Origin: Arenibacter amylolyticus
GTDB taxonomy: Bacteria; Bacteroidota; Bacteroidia; Flavobacteriales; Flavobacteriaceae
Assembly: GCF_002150785.1 (NCBI RefSeq)
Contig: NZ_MTAZ01000004.1
Span: forward strand, 310,001-374,000
DNA: 64,000 nucleotides
Direction: 5' to 3'
Position numbers and translations under genes: made by a program. Numbering within the stretch: the stretch's first letter is position 1; the number at the start of each line of letters is the position of its first letter. This document shows positions 32,394-40,221 of the stretch, piece after piece. Below the pieces are notes generated by a model, which was given only the letters and a program-made list of their open reading frames with translations, was not told the DNA's origin and did no database searches.

Positions 32394-32865
32394 GGTAAAT
32401 AGGAATAGTGGGTGGGTAGTGCTTGGATAATTTATGTTATACTATGGGCCGAATTCGATAGTGGGGTTATCGAACCTAGGTCTGAAACCAACCTCCCTAG
32501 TGATTGGATAATAAAAATGAGAGGTCTATTTAAAGGTCTTGTTTTTTTGCCTGCAACGACTGTAAATCATTGCATTGCCTTATAAATCTATCTAAAAATA
32601 TGTTCATATTACAGTGTTTTTACTAGATTTTTTGGCTAAAACTGTAAAAGGTCAATATTCTATTATAATGCGATAAGAAGTTGGAAGCGAGTCCCTCATT
32701 TAAGTGAGCAAAAGTACCCAGGACTCATGAAAATCAAAAGAAATCCCTTGCCCCATCGAAAAGGAAGTCGAGTAGAAAAAGTACAGGGGTTATATATCGC
32801 AGCTAACCCCTCCCGTTGTATAGAGGTGGCCTCTTTAGGGGTATTGGTTTATTAACCCAGTACCT
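32394..32865. other. Intergenic region between the DUF1080 operon and the OsmC gene
   Basis: This 472-bp stretch must hold the promoter of the minus-strand DUF1080 operon and the end of the OsmC transcript. An imperfect inverted repeat (ACCCCT near 32804 with AGGGGT near 32837, enclosing GAGGTGGCCTC) lies close to the OsmC stop. No ORF or clear promoter box is visible. Confidence 0.4.
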
Positions 32866-33333
32866 CTAGGTTGTAGTGGTGTTGGGACTATGTTCAATTT
32901 TAAAGTTGCAAGAATTGGCAATAAAACACATTTCATGGGCAGCATGGTGTAGGTCGTTTGCTTTATCTACCATGTCTGGATTAGAGATCTTTACCATAGG
33001 GTGTAACATTACTTCCAAGAACTTGCCACTGCCTTTGGTAGTTTCCTCCATTATTCCAGTGGCATGGTCCGTATAGGTTATCACCTCAATATTATTTACG
33101 GAACATAGGTGTAAATAGCAGAGCATATGGCATGCAGATATGGAAGAAAGAAACAGGTCTTCAGGATTGTACCGTGTTGGATCCCCGGAAAAAGCAGGGT
33201 CCGAGGAGCCGCTAATTTCCGCGTATTTTCCTTGGCAAGATATGGTATGGTCCCTATTAAAGTTGGGCGATAGCGTGCCATTGCCCTTATTTCCAGTCCA
33301 GTTAACGGTAGTTTTATAGTGGTGTTTTTTCAT
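32866..33333 (-). CDS. OsmC family peroxide-resistance protein
   Basis: The 155-residue protein shows the OsmC/Ohr fold: RYNPEDLFLSSISACHMLCYLHLC with one peroxidatic cysteine (near 70) and AHEMCFIANSCNFKIEHSP with the second (near 133). Family members reduce organic hydroperoxides through a dithiol. The YhfA/OsmC-like subgroup fits better than Ohr. It lies between two DUF1080 genes on the same strand with gaps on both sides, so it is probably separate from the sugar operon. Confidence 0.9.
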   Translation of the reverse strand: MKKHHYKTTVNWTGNKGNGTLSPNFNRDHTISCQGKYAEISGSSDPAFSGDPTRYNPEDLFLSSISACHMLCYLHLCSVNNIEVITYTDHATGIMEETTKGSGKFLEVMLHPMVKISNPDMVDKANDLHHAAHEMCFIANSCNFKIEHSPNTTTT

Positions 33334-33429
33334 AGGTGTTGGTGGTATAGTTTAATGAATCTAGGGTTTTGCTATAGTTTTGGCGTGTTCTAAACAAAGT
33401 GCAACCAATTGCTTCTTTGTCTAGGCTGC

Positions 33430-34236
33430 TTAAAGTTCTTTTAGTTGAATATTACGGTAGGCCACCTTCATTGGGGGTCCCACGTGCACCTGTAGTCCCA
33501 AATGCCCTGAGGCCTTTCTGTTTATAGTATCCCTATCTATCACCTCACTCATTAAAATCCCATTTACATAGTGTTGTAGGCTGTATCCATTTGCTACTAC
33601 CCTAAAGGTGTTCCACCCTTCCGTGTGTATTTTATTTTGTAAGGTATCCGAATTTCCCAAGTCTTCCAGTAGTTCCCTGCTTTGCCAAGCGTTGTGTTTT
33701 ATATTGGAGCGTAGGGAGCCGCTTAGGCTGGGGTTGACTTGGGTGGTGATGGCCATTTTCTCTCCTCGGTAGGCCAAGGTGGTTCGTTTTCTTTCCTCAT
33801 AATTTTGACCGGTATAGGTGTTCTTGCCATCAATATCTGCCTGATATCCCCGAAGTGCAAAAGGGATGCTATCTACCCGATCACTCCTGTAATTGATACC
33901 GCTATTCCCCAATGAGGAAATACGGAATTCCAGTTTCAGATCAAAGTTTGTTGGTTCACCACCTTTCCAAATTAAAAAAGTGTTGCTATTTAAATCCGTA
34001 TCTTCATCCAATTCTCCAATCAACAATCCATTCTCTACCCGCCAAATGTTTAGATCGCCTTCCCAGCCCTCTAGGTTGTTCCCGTTAAATAGGGATACAA
34101 ATCCTGAGCTTAGGGGAGGTGAATTATCCGATTTTAAATTTTTTACTCCCTTTTCTTTGCAGGATATACCCATAATAGAGGAAAGTAGGAGAAGCATCCA
34201 ACAATAAGAAGTAGCAAGGTTTAAGGTGGTTTTCAT
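33430..34236 (-). CDS. DUF1080 lipoprotein
   Basis: Starting at MKTTLNLATSYCWML (34236) the 268-residue protein has a lipoprotein signal ending IMGISC. A frame 69 bp longer exists but would place 23 polar residues before the signal, so it is not used. The single DUF1080 domain is clear: FVSLFNGNNLEGWEGDLNIWRVENGLLIGEL, GNSGINYRSDR, GWNTFRVVANGYSLQHYVNG, GLQVHVGPPMKVAYRNIQL. It is divergent from a second Gfo/Idh/MocA gene, a frequent pairing. Confidence 0.87.
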   Translation of the reverse strand: MKTTLNLATSYCWMLLLLSSIMGISCKEKGVKNLKSDNSPPLSSGFVSLFNGNNLEGWEGDLNIWRVENGLLIGELDEDTDLNSNTFLIWKGGEPTNFDLKLEFRISSLGNSGINYRSDRVDSIPFALRGYQADIDGKNTYTGQNYEERKRTTLAYRGEKMAITTQVNPSLSGSLRSNIKHNAWQSRELLEDLGNSDTLQNKIHTEGWNTFRVVANGYSLQHYVNGILMSEVIDRDTINRKASGHLGLQVHVGPPMKVAYRNIQLKEL

Positions 34237-34362
34237 AAATTGGGTATCTGGTTTTAGAATGAGCTTCTCAGCCTGGTGAATACTAAAATACAGTATTTTT
34301 TTCATTATTTCCTTTGCATCTAGCAGCTAAAGTGCTGGGGACAAACTCTAACCGCTATTTCC

Positions 34363-34370
34363 TATTTTTG
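34363..34370 (+). promoter_or_regulatory. -7 box of the second Gfo/Idh/MocA gene
   Basis: TATTTTTG matches TAnnTTTG and lies 36 bp before the start codon; no clear -33 element. Confidence 0.45.
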
Positions 34371-34406
34371 TAGAAAGACCGTATAATACAAACGCAAACA
34401 TTAAAG

Positions 34407-35402
34407 ATGCCAAAAAAGAACTTTATCCCTCCAATAAAATGGGGGATTATAGGGTGTGGTGCTGTAACCGAGGTGAAAAGCGGACCTGCCTACCAGCAAA
34501 CGCCTCATTTTAAATTACAGGGGGTAATGAGTCGAAATATGGATAAAGCTGCGGATTATGCCAAAAGGCATGGGGTAGCCAAGGTGTATGCCAAGGCCCA
34601 AGATTTAATTGAGGCTCCGGAAATAGATGCTGTTTACATTGCCACCCCACCGGATACTCATAAATTCTATGCCTTAAAGGTGGCCGATGCAGGAAAGCCA
34701 TGTTGTATAGAAAAACCAATGGCGCCTACCTATGCGGATAGTCTTGAGATTTATAAGCGTTTTTCCGCCAAAGAACTTCCACTTTTTGTAGCGTATTACC
34801 GGAGGTCTTTGCCTAGGTTTCTTAAGATTAAGGAATGGTTAGATGAAAAGAAGATAGGGAGTGTTAGGCAGCTTTGCTGGCAGTTTAGTAGGCCGCCCAA
34901 GGAGGTAGATTTGGAGAAATCCTATAATTGGCGCACCGATGCCCTCATTGCCCCTGGAGGGTATTTTGACGATTTGGCCAGTCACGGGCTTAATTTGTTT
35001 GCCTATTTGTTGGGGGAGATGGAAGAGGTGCAGGGCACTAGCCTAAATCAACAAGGTCTTTATACCGCCAAGGATGCCGTTGCGGCCTGCTGGAAACATA
35101 AAAGCGGAGTGCTGGGCAATGCTAGCTGGAATTTTGGAGCGTATGCGAGGGAAGACAAAGTGACTATTATGGGGAGTGACGGTAGCATTGAGTTTTCTGT
35201 CTTTAAGGAACAGGAATTAATACTGGAAACCCATGAAGGGGTTATCCGTAAGTTTATTGAGAATCCGCACCACGTGCAGCAGTACCATGTGGATAATATT
35301 AGAGCCCATCTGTTGGAAAATAGGGAACATCCTTCCCTAGGCCGATCGGGATTGCATACCAGTTGGATTATGGATCGGATTTTAGGGCAGGGGCGCGTTT
35401 AA
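34407..35402 (+). CDS. Cytoplasmic Gfo/Idh/MocA family oxidoreductase
   Basis: The 331-residue protein has the Rossmann motif WGIIGCGAVTEVKSGPAY, AVYIATPPDTHKFYALKVADAGKPCCIEKPMAP (EKP lysine) and a C-terminal substrate domain (PGGYFDDLASHGLNLFAYLLGEMEEV with the conserved His). It has no signal peptide, in contrast to the exported relative at 29247-30623, so the cluster has one enzyme on each side of the membrane. It is divergent from a DUF1080 lipoprotein gene. Its 3' end overlaps the next minus gene by 4 bp. Confidence 0.9.
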   Translation: MPKKNFIPPIKWGIIGCGAVTEVKSGPAYQQTPHFKLQGVMSRNMDKAADYAKRHGVAKVYAKAQDLIEAPEIDAVYIATPPDTHKFYALKVADAGKPCCIEKPMAPTYADSLEIYKRFSAKELPLFVAYYRRSLPRFLKIKEWLDEKKIGSVRQLCWQFSRPPKEVDLEKSYNWRTDALIAPGGYFDDLASHGLNLFAYLLGEMEEVQGTSLNQQGLYTAKDAVAACWKHKSGVLGNASWNFGAYAREDKVTIMGSDGSIEFSVFKEQELILETHEGVIRKFIENPHHVQQYHVDNIRAHLLENREHPSLGRSGLHTSWIMDRILGQGRV

Positions 35403-35836
35403 TTGGAAACAAAAATGGTATTTCCACTTACGGTTGCCCGATAAAAAAGTAGGTCATAATGCCGCGTCCCATCATCGGGCCGATTCAAGAGCTGGCCGGT
35501 GAATAGATTGTATTCAAATCCTTCACAGGAGCAGCTTACGGTTTGCCCCTTTAGGCTCATGGTAGAACAGTTATTGGGTGCATGATTGGGGCAGCTTGCC
35601 TCCCATGCCATATAATTGTCAAATCCGGTATTGATTACAAAGATACCTCGGGTGCCAACACCTGGATTATCTAGGTATACCGCATTTCCAGTATGGATAA
35701 GCGAACTGTACAGGGGAAGATTTAGGTTTATGGAATACCTAAAGCTAACTTCCTGTAAATAGGGATTTCTATTAGTGTGGCTGCTGTCACAGGATAAAAA
35801 AATGGCCAATGCCAGTAGTCCTAAAATAGGTTTCAT
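35399..35836 (-). CDS. Rieske-like lipoprotein lacking the second cluster motif
   Basis: The 145-residue protein has a lipoprotein signal (LAIFLSC) and the fold of a small Rieske protein. Box I is present as CPNHAPNNC, but box II reads CSCEGFEYN where an active protein has C-x-x-H; the His is replaced by Glu. Binding of a [2Fe-2S] cluster is therefore doubtful. Similar degenerate proteins occur in flavobacteria as hypotheticals. It shares its upstream region with the divergent greA gene. Confidence 0.72.
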   Translation of the reverse strand: MKPILGLLALAIFLSCDSSHTNRNPYLQEVSFRYSINLNLPLYSSLIHTGNAVYLDNPGVGTRGIFVINTGFDNYMAWEASCPNHAPNNCSTMSLKGQTVSCSCEGFEYNLFTGQLLNRPDDGTRHYDLLFYRATVSGNTIFVSN

Positions 35837-35887
35837 ATAACGGAGGTCTAATTAATTAATCTTGAACAAAATTGAACAAAATTTATG

Positions 35888-35895
35888 TATATTTG
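35888..35895 (+). promoter_or_regulatory. -7 box of greA
   Basis: TATATTTG matches TAnnTTTG. Two direct copies of TTGAACAAAA (35862-35871 and 35872-35881) precede it; the first offers a -33 TTG at 23-bp spacing. Confidence 0.6.
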
Positions 35896-35899
35896 TCTG

Positions 35900-35928
35900 A
35901 ATCCTCTTTTAAAAAAGAGGATTTTCTT
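35900..35928 (+). promoter_or_regulatory. Terminator-like hairpin in the greA leader
   Basis: An 11-bp stem (35900-35910 with 35913-35923) with only AA in the loop is followed by TTTCTT. It lies right where the transcript should begin and 21 bp before greA. It could be an attenuator or a 5' stabilising hairpin. Confidence 0.55.
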
Positions 35929-35948
35929 ATTTATTAAACGTAGAAAAA

Positions 35949-36422
35949 ATGAGCAAAGTATCTTATTATACAGCAGAAGGGCTGAAGAAATTGAGGGAGG
36001 AGCTAAGTTACCTTAAGGATGTGGAGCGTCCAAAAGCATCACGTGCAATTGGGGAAGCAAGAGATAAGGGAGATTTATCGGAAAATGCAGAATACGATGC
36101 GGCCAAAGAGGCTCAAGGCTTATTGGAGATGAGAATTTCTAAATTGGAAGAGACTTTATCGAATGCCCGTTTAATTGATGAATCGCAATTGGATACCTCC
36201 AAGGCGCTGATATTATCTACCGTTAAATTAAAGAATTTGAATAACGGACAGGAAATGAAATATACCTTGGTGGCAGAAAGTGAGGCCGACTTAAAAGCGG
36301 CCAAAATATCTGTGAGCTCCCCCATAGGAAAAGGCTTGCTTGGGAAGAAAGTGGGTGAAATCGCAGAAATAGCGGTTCCTAATGGGATACTGAAATTTGA
36401 AATAGTGGAAATTTCCAGATAA
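35949..36422 (+). CDS. greA: Transcription elongation factor GreA
   Basis: The 157-residue protein has the N-terminal coiled coil with the acidic tip (EARDKGDLSENAEYDAAKEAQG) and the C-terminal FKBP-like domain (SPIGKGLLGKKVGEIAEIAVPNG). GreA enters the RNA polymerase secondary channel and stimulates cleavage of backtracked RNA. Length and motifs are normal. The leader carries a terminator-like hairpin and the gene ends in its own terminator. Confidence 0.97.
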   Translation: MSKVSYYTAEGLKKLREELSYLKDVERPKASRAIGEARDKGDLSENAEYDAAKEAQGLLEMRISKLEETLSNARLIDESQLDTSKALILSTVKLKNLNNGQEMKYTLVAESEADLKAAKISVSSPIGKGLLGKKVGEIAEIAVPNGILKFEIVEISR

Positions 36423-36443
36423 CTTCATGATATATGTGGTGAT

Positions 36444-36471
36444 GGCCTTAATTCTCTTGTGAATTAAGGCC
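36444..36471 (+). terminator. Hairpin terminator after greA
   Basis: An 11-bp perfect stem GGCCTTAATTC/GAATTAAGGCC with a 6-nt loop, 21 bp after the greA stop. The T run is poor (GTTCCATTTT). Confidence 0.6.
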
Positions 36472-36598
36472 GTTCCATTTTATAAGGTGCTGGGTTTATC
36501 AATGTCTTTTAGTAAATTGTACTCCAAAGGGGTACGGCTCCATATTTCTGATTGGTTTTGGAGTCTTCTGTCCTATAATTTTAAAAACTACAACGTTT

Positions 36599-36991
36599 AT
36601 GGCATCTATCTTTACCAAAATTATTAAAGGGGAAATTCCCTCTTATAAAATTGCCGAGGACGAGCATTTCTATGCGTTCTTGGATATTAACCCTAACAGC
36701 CCGGGACATACCCTATGTATCCCCAAAAAGGAGGTAGACCGACTTTTAGATCTGGATGAGGAAACCTATATGGGACTTATGGCCTTTTCCCGTAAAATAG
36801 GAAAAGCCATAGAGGCTGCCATTCCTTGTAATAGGGTAGGCTTAACCGTAATTGGTCTGGAGGTTCCCCATGTTCATGTTCACCTGATACCGCTCAATGA
36901 GATGCGCGATGCTACCTTTCAGCACAAGGTGCCCCAATCCAAAGAAGAGTTTGTAGAAATTGCAGAAAAAATCAAGGCTCAGATCAAATAA
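36599..36991 (+). CDS. HIT family nucleotide hydrolase
   Basis: The 130-residue protein has the HINT-type order: FTKIIKGEIPSYKIAEDEHFYAFLDINPNSPGHTLCIPKKE and the histidine triad VPHVHVHLIPL near residues 93-103. HIT proteins hydrolyse nucleotide phosphoramidates or dinucleotides. It follows greA, as in many Bacteroidetes, 176 bp downstream, but behind a hairpin. Its 3' end overlaps the next minus gene by 8 bp. Confidence 0.94.
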   Translation: MASIFTKIIKGEIPSYKIAEDEHFYAFLDINPNSPGHTLCIPKKEVDRLLDLDEETYMGLMAFSRKIGKAIEAAIPCNRVGLTVIGLEVPHVHVHLIPLNEMRDATFQHKVPQSKEEFVEIAEKIKAQIK

Positions 36992-37334
36992 ATTCCTGAA
37001 TTATAAAATAGCCCCCAATGGCTACAATGGAGGTTAGCAATAATATTAGTACATAAAATAAGGTGGTAAACCGTATAGTGGCTCTTTTGGGGGCGGCCAT
37101 TCTACGGTAATATTCATATACTCTTTCAATATCCTCGGTCCAAGAAACCGGATAGATCAAAGAGTTGCATTTGGTGCACTTTATTTCGTGCTCAATATCC
37201 TTGGTTGTCCTGTGAAACAACCTGCCATAAGTGTGTTTTTGATAAAAAGTAAGTTTTAGTTCCTGATTGAAACATTCGGGACAATTATTGGTTAGATCCG
37301 CTTCTTTCAAAACTACCATTTTCTCCTTTGCCAT
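36984..37334 (-). CDS. Zinc-ribbon membrane protein of unknown function
   Basis: The 116-residue protein has two CxxC pairs (CPEC at 18-21 and CTKC near 53-56) forming a zinc ribbon and one C-terminal membrane helix (FYVLILLLTSIVAIGGYFIIQEF). The ribbon should face the cytoplasm. It lies 4 bp downstream of the sensor kinase gene on the same strand and is probably co-transcribed with it. I do not recognise the family. Confidence 0.7.
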   Translation of the reverse strand: MAKEKMVVLKEADLTNNCPECFNQELKLTFYQKHTYGRLFHRTTKDIEHEIKCTKCNSLIYPVSWTEDIERVYEYYRRMAAPKRATIRFTTLFYVLILLLTSIVAIGGYFIIQEFI

Positions 37335-37338
37335 CTCC

Positions 37339-38487
37339 TTATCTATTTGCTTTTAATGTAATTTGCATTATGGTGCCTTCTTTAGAGGACGAAAGTACTT
37401 TAATTTTACCATTATGGTATTCTTCTACGATTCTTTTAACCAAGGAAAGTCCTAATCCCCATCCTCTTTTTTTGGTAGTAGCCCCTGGATTGAAGATAGA
37501 TTGATAGTTTTTCTTGGGTATTCCAGTACCTGTGTCCGCAATAAGAACTTTAACACTATTCCCATTGGGAATAACCTCAATACGAATCTTGCCCTTACCT
37601 CTCATAGCATCTATGCCGTTTTTCACCAAATTCTCTATGGTCCAATTAAACAAGGCCTTGTTTAATAATACCGGGTAATGATCTACTTCCGTATGGAAAG
37701 TAAATTGGATGAGCTTAGAGCTTCGGGTCTTTAGGTAATTATAGGCATTTTTAGTCTCCTCTACAAGGTCGTGTTCCTCCAGGACCGGAAGGGAGCCAAT
37801 TTTTGAAAATCTGTCTGTGATGGTTTCCAGCCTCTGAATATCTTTTTCTATCTCCTTGGTGATTTCTGGATTAATAGGTTCTGACCTCAACAATTCATTC
37901 CACCCCAGCAGGGAGGATAAGGGCGTGCCTATTTGGTGCGCGGTTTCCTTTGCCATCCCGGCCCAGAGTTTGTTCTGCTCGGAAGCTTTGTTGGTCTTGA
38001 ACAGGAAATAAATAACGGTCCCAAAGAGAAATATTATTAAAAGAAGTAAAATGGGGTAAAATTTCAATTTGTTTAGAACGTCCGAATTTCCGTAGTAAAG
38101 CGTGGCAAGGTTCTCCCCCTTGTATTCTATTAGTATGGGTTGGTTCTCTGCCTTGAACTTCTTAATTTTTTTGTTTATATAAGTAGTATCTGAGATCTGT
38201 GCCCCTGGCATGTTATTTATTTTTATGGAACCATCCTTGTTAACCAAGATCATGGGGGTAGAGGTGTTATTCTGAAAAATTTTAATATGAAGATTGCCAG
38301 GATCCGCTTCCACCGGTAGGGAAAGGAACTCCGACTGGGCAGTGGCCCATATTTCCATCTTATGTCGTTCCTCCTCCTTAAACTTCTGGAAAAAACTATT
38401 GGTATTCCAAAGAATCAGGCTTACTATGGCAAAGGAAGCCATGAGCAATAACATCTTGGGAGTTTTCTTTTTGGGATTAAAGCTCAT
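37339..38487 (-). CDS. Sensor histidine kinase
   Basis: The 382-residue protein has membrane helices near 11-32 and 143-165, a 110-residue extracytoplasmic domain between them and a cytoplasmic kinase core: H box GMAKETAHQIGTPLSSLLGWNELL (a variant HisKA with H-Q-I-G-T-P), N box WTIENLVKNGIDAM, G boxes DTGTGIPKK and GWGLGLSLVKRIVEEY. No response regulator is adjacent; the zinc-ribbon protein 4 bp downstream is its only operon partner. This HQIGTP kinase type is common in flavobacteria and has no assigned signal. Confidence 0.92.
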   Translation of the reverse strand: MSFNPKKKTPKMLLLMASFAIVSLILWNTNSFFQKFKEEERHKMEIWATAQSEFLSLPVEADPGNLHIKIFQNNTSTPMILVNKDGSIKINNMPGAQISDTTYINKKIKKFKAENQPILIEYKGENLATLYYGNSDVLNKLKFYPILLLLIIFLFGTVIYFLFKTNKASEQNKLWAGMAKETAHQIGTPLSSLLGWNELLRSEPINPEITKEIEKDIQRLETITDRFSKIGSLPVLEEHDLVEETKNAYNYLKTRSSKLIQFTFHTEVDHYPVLLNKALFNWTIENLVKNGIDAMRGKGKIRIEVIPNGNSVKVLIADTGTGIPKKNYQSIFNPGATTKKRGWGLGLSLVKRIVEEYHNGKIKVLSSSKEGTIMQITLKANR

Positions 38488-38589
38488 CCAGCAAAATAAT
38501 TAAACATAGGTACTACAAGATAACGTAATTTCGGCAAAGATATTCTATTTTGGAAAGGTGGGATATATCTAGTTTTATTCGTAAATTAC

Positions 38590-38597
38590 TACCTTTG
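38590..38597 (+). promoter_or_regulatory. -7 box directly before the flavin reductase gene
   Basis: TACCTTTG matches TAnnTTTG perfectly and ends 6 bp before the ATG at 38604, which predicts a leaderless or nearly leaderless mRNA. Confidence 0.5.
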
Positions 38598-38603
38598 ACC
38601 GCT

Positions 38604-39494
38604 ATGAAGACCAAGGTTTCCCTTCTCGTTTCAGAAGTCCCAATTGCAAAATTGCACGGTATTTTATTGGGCGCAGTAGGACCAAGGCCTATCGCCTTTG
38701 CAAGTACTATGGATACCCAGGGGAGACCAAATTTAGCGCCCTTTAGTTTTTTTAATGTGTTTAGCGCTAATCCGCCTATCTTAATATTCTCGCCAGCGAG
38801 GAGGGTGCGCAATAATACCACCAAGCACACCTTGGAGAACGTGTTAGAAACCATGGAGGTGGTAGTGAATATTGTTAACCATACCATGGTGCAACAAATG
38901 TCACTGGCTAGTACGGAATACGAAGCAGGGGTAAATGAGTTTGTGAAAGCCGGATTTACCATGATGCAATCCGATTTGGTAAAGCCACATAGGGTGGCGG
39001 AAGCCCCAGTGCAATTTGAATGTAAGGTACTGAAGGTAGAGCCGTTGGGAGAGGAAGGAGGTGCCGGTAACCTTGTTTTTTGTGAGGTGCTGAAAATTCA
39101 TTTGGACGCAGATATATTGGATGAAAATGGAAGCATAGACCCATATAAAATAGATCAAGTGGCGCGTATGGGAGGTAATTGGTATAGCAGGGCCAATATG
39201 GGATTGTTTGAAGTTCCCAAGCCTCTTTCCACCAAAGGGATAGGAATAGATCAACTTCCCAGTCATATACGATTAAGCCACATCCTTACGGGGAATGATT
39301 TGGGTATGTTGGCGAATATTGAAAAACTGCCAAGCAAAGAGGAAGTTAAGGCCTTTATCGATCGAAATTTGGAAGTCCGTAGCTTAATTAGTTCGGGGGA
39401 GCCAAAAAAGTTGCACGAGAAGGCGCAGGATCTCTTAAGATCCAAGGAGGTGATGACCGCCTGGATGTTTTTATTGGCAGAAGCAGAAATGTGA
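38604..39494 (+). CDS. Flavin reductase-like (FMN split-barrel) protein
   Basis: The 296-residue protein has the flavin reductase domain in its first 200 residues: LLGAVGPRPIAFASTMDTQGRPNLAPFSFFNVFSANPPILIFSPARR, NIVNHTMVQQMSLAS, GNLVFCEVLKIHLD. Members bind FMN and reduce it with NAD(P)H or carry out related oxidoreductions. A helical C-terminal extension (about 225-296) is typical of the Bacteroidetes group. ATG at 38604 is chosen over an in-frame one 54 bp upstream because it follows the -7 box and begins at the family's usual place. Confidence 0.88.
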   Translation: MKTKVSLLVSEVPIAKLHGILLGAVGPRPIAFASTMDTQGRPNLAPFSFFNVFSANPPILIFSPARRVRNNTTKHTLENVLETMEVVVNIVNHTMVQQMSLASTEYEAGVNEFVKAGFTMMQSDLVKPHRVAEAPVQFECKVLKVEPLGEEGGAGNLVFCEVLKIHLDADILDENGSIDPYKIDQVARMGGNWYSRANMGLFEVPKPLSTKGIGIDQLPSHIRLSHILTGNDLGMLANIEKLPSKEEVKAFIDRNLEVRSLISSGEPKKLHEKAQDLLRSKEVMTAWMFLLAEAEM

Positions 39495-39720
39495 TCTGCG
39501 AACGTCTAGATTGAAAATTAAACTAGGGGATGGGCTTCTGAGGAACCAGATAGAAGGCTAAAATTAGACGGATAGTATTAAAACTAATATGGTTGGGATG
39601 TTAAAATAAGGGGGCGCTTAACAGAAGGTAGCTTTTGTACTAGGTGGTCCTTTCCAAAATCCTTAATATTGACAAATATTTAGAATATCAAGTAGAATTA
39701 TTTAGATAAAGAATAGTAAA

Positions 39721-40098
39721 ATGGAAGTACAAGGGAAAATTAAAATGCTAGGTGATACCCAAACTTTTGGGAGTAACGGATTTAGAAAAAGGGAAGTGGT
39801 AGTAACTACAGAGGAGCAGTATCCACAACACCTTATGGTTGAATTTGTACAGGATAAATGTGACCTATTGAACAACTTCAATGTTGGTCAGCAAGTTAAG
39901 ATTAGCATTAACCTAAGAGGTAGGGAATGGGTAAACCCGCAAGGGGAAACCAAATATTTTAACTCTATCCAAGGATGGCGTATAGAAAGCTTGCAGCAAG
40001 ATGCGGCAGGAGCAGGAATGCCTCCGGTTCCCCCAATGGATGCTTTTGAGCCAGCAGATAATTTAAACGAAGACGATCATGATGACCTACCTTTCTAA
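39721..40098 (+). CDS. DUF3127 OB-fold-like protein with SSB-type C-terminal tip
   Basis: The 125-residue protein has a beta-rich domain (1-95: MEVQGKIKMLGDTQTFGSNGFRKREVVVTTEEQYPQHLMVEF, VKISINLRGREWVNPQGETKYFNSIQGWRIE) that looks like an OB fold, then a Pro-rich linker and the acidic end DDHDDLPF. The last five residues, DDLPF, are identical to those of Ssb in this window. DUF3127 has no assigned function; the tip suggests it uses the same protein partners as SSB. Confidence 0.82.
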   Translation: MEVQGKIKMLGDTQTFGSNGFRKREVVVTTEEQYPQHLMVEFVQDKCDLLNNFNVGQQVKISINLRGREWVNPQGETKYFNSIQGWRIESLQQDAAGAGMPPVPPMDAFEPADNLNEDDHDDLPF

Positions 40099-40156
40099 GA
40101 AGGTGCTAGGATTTTGTGATCAATAGCTGATACCAAAGGCTAAAAAGAAAAGGAGT

Positions 40157-40197
40157 AAAACCTACCTGGAAAGAAGCCAGGTAGGTTTTGCTGTTTT
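40157..40197 (+). terminator. Terminator after the DUF3127 gene
   Basis: A 13-bp stem AAAACCTACCTGG/CCAGGTAGGTTTT (40157-40169 with 40177-40189) with a 7-nt loop, then GCTGTTTTT. Confidence 0.82.
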
Positions 40198-40221
40198 TAG
40201 GAACATAAAACAATTGGGTGA

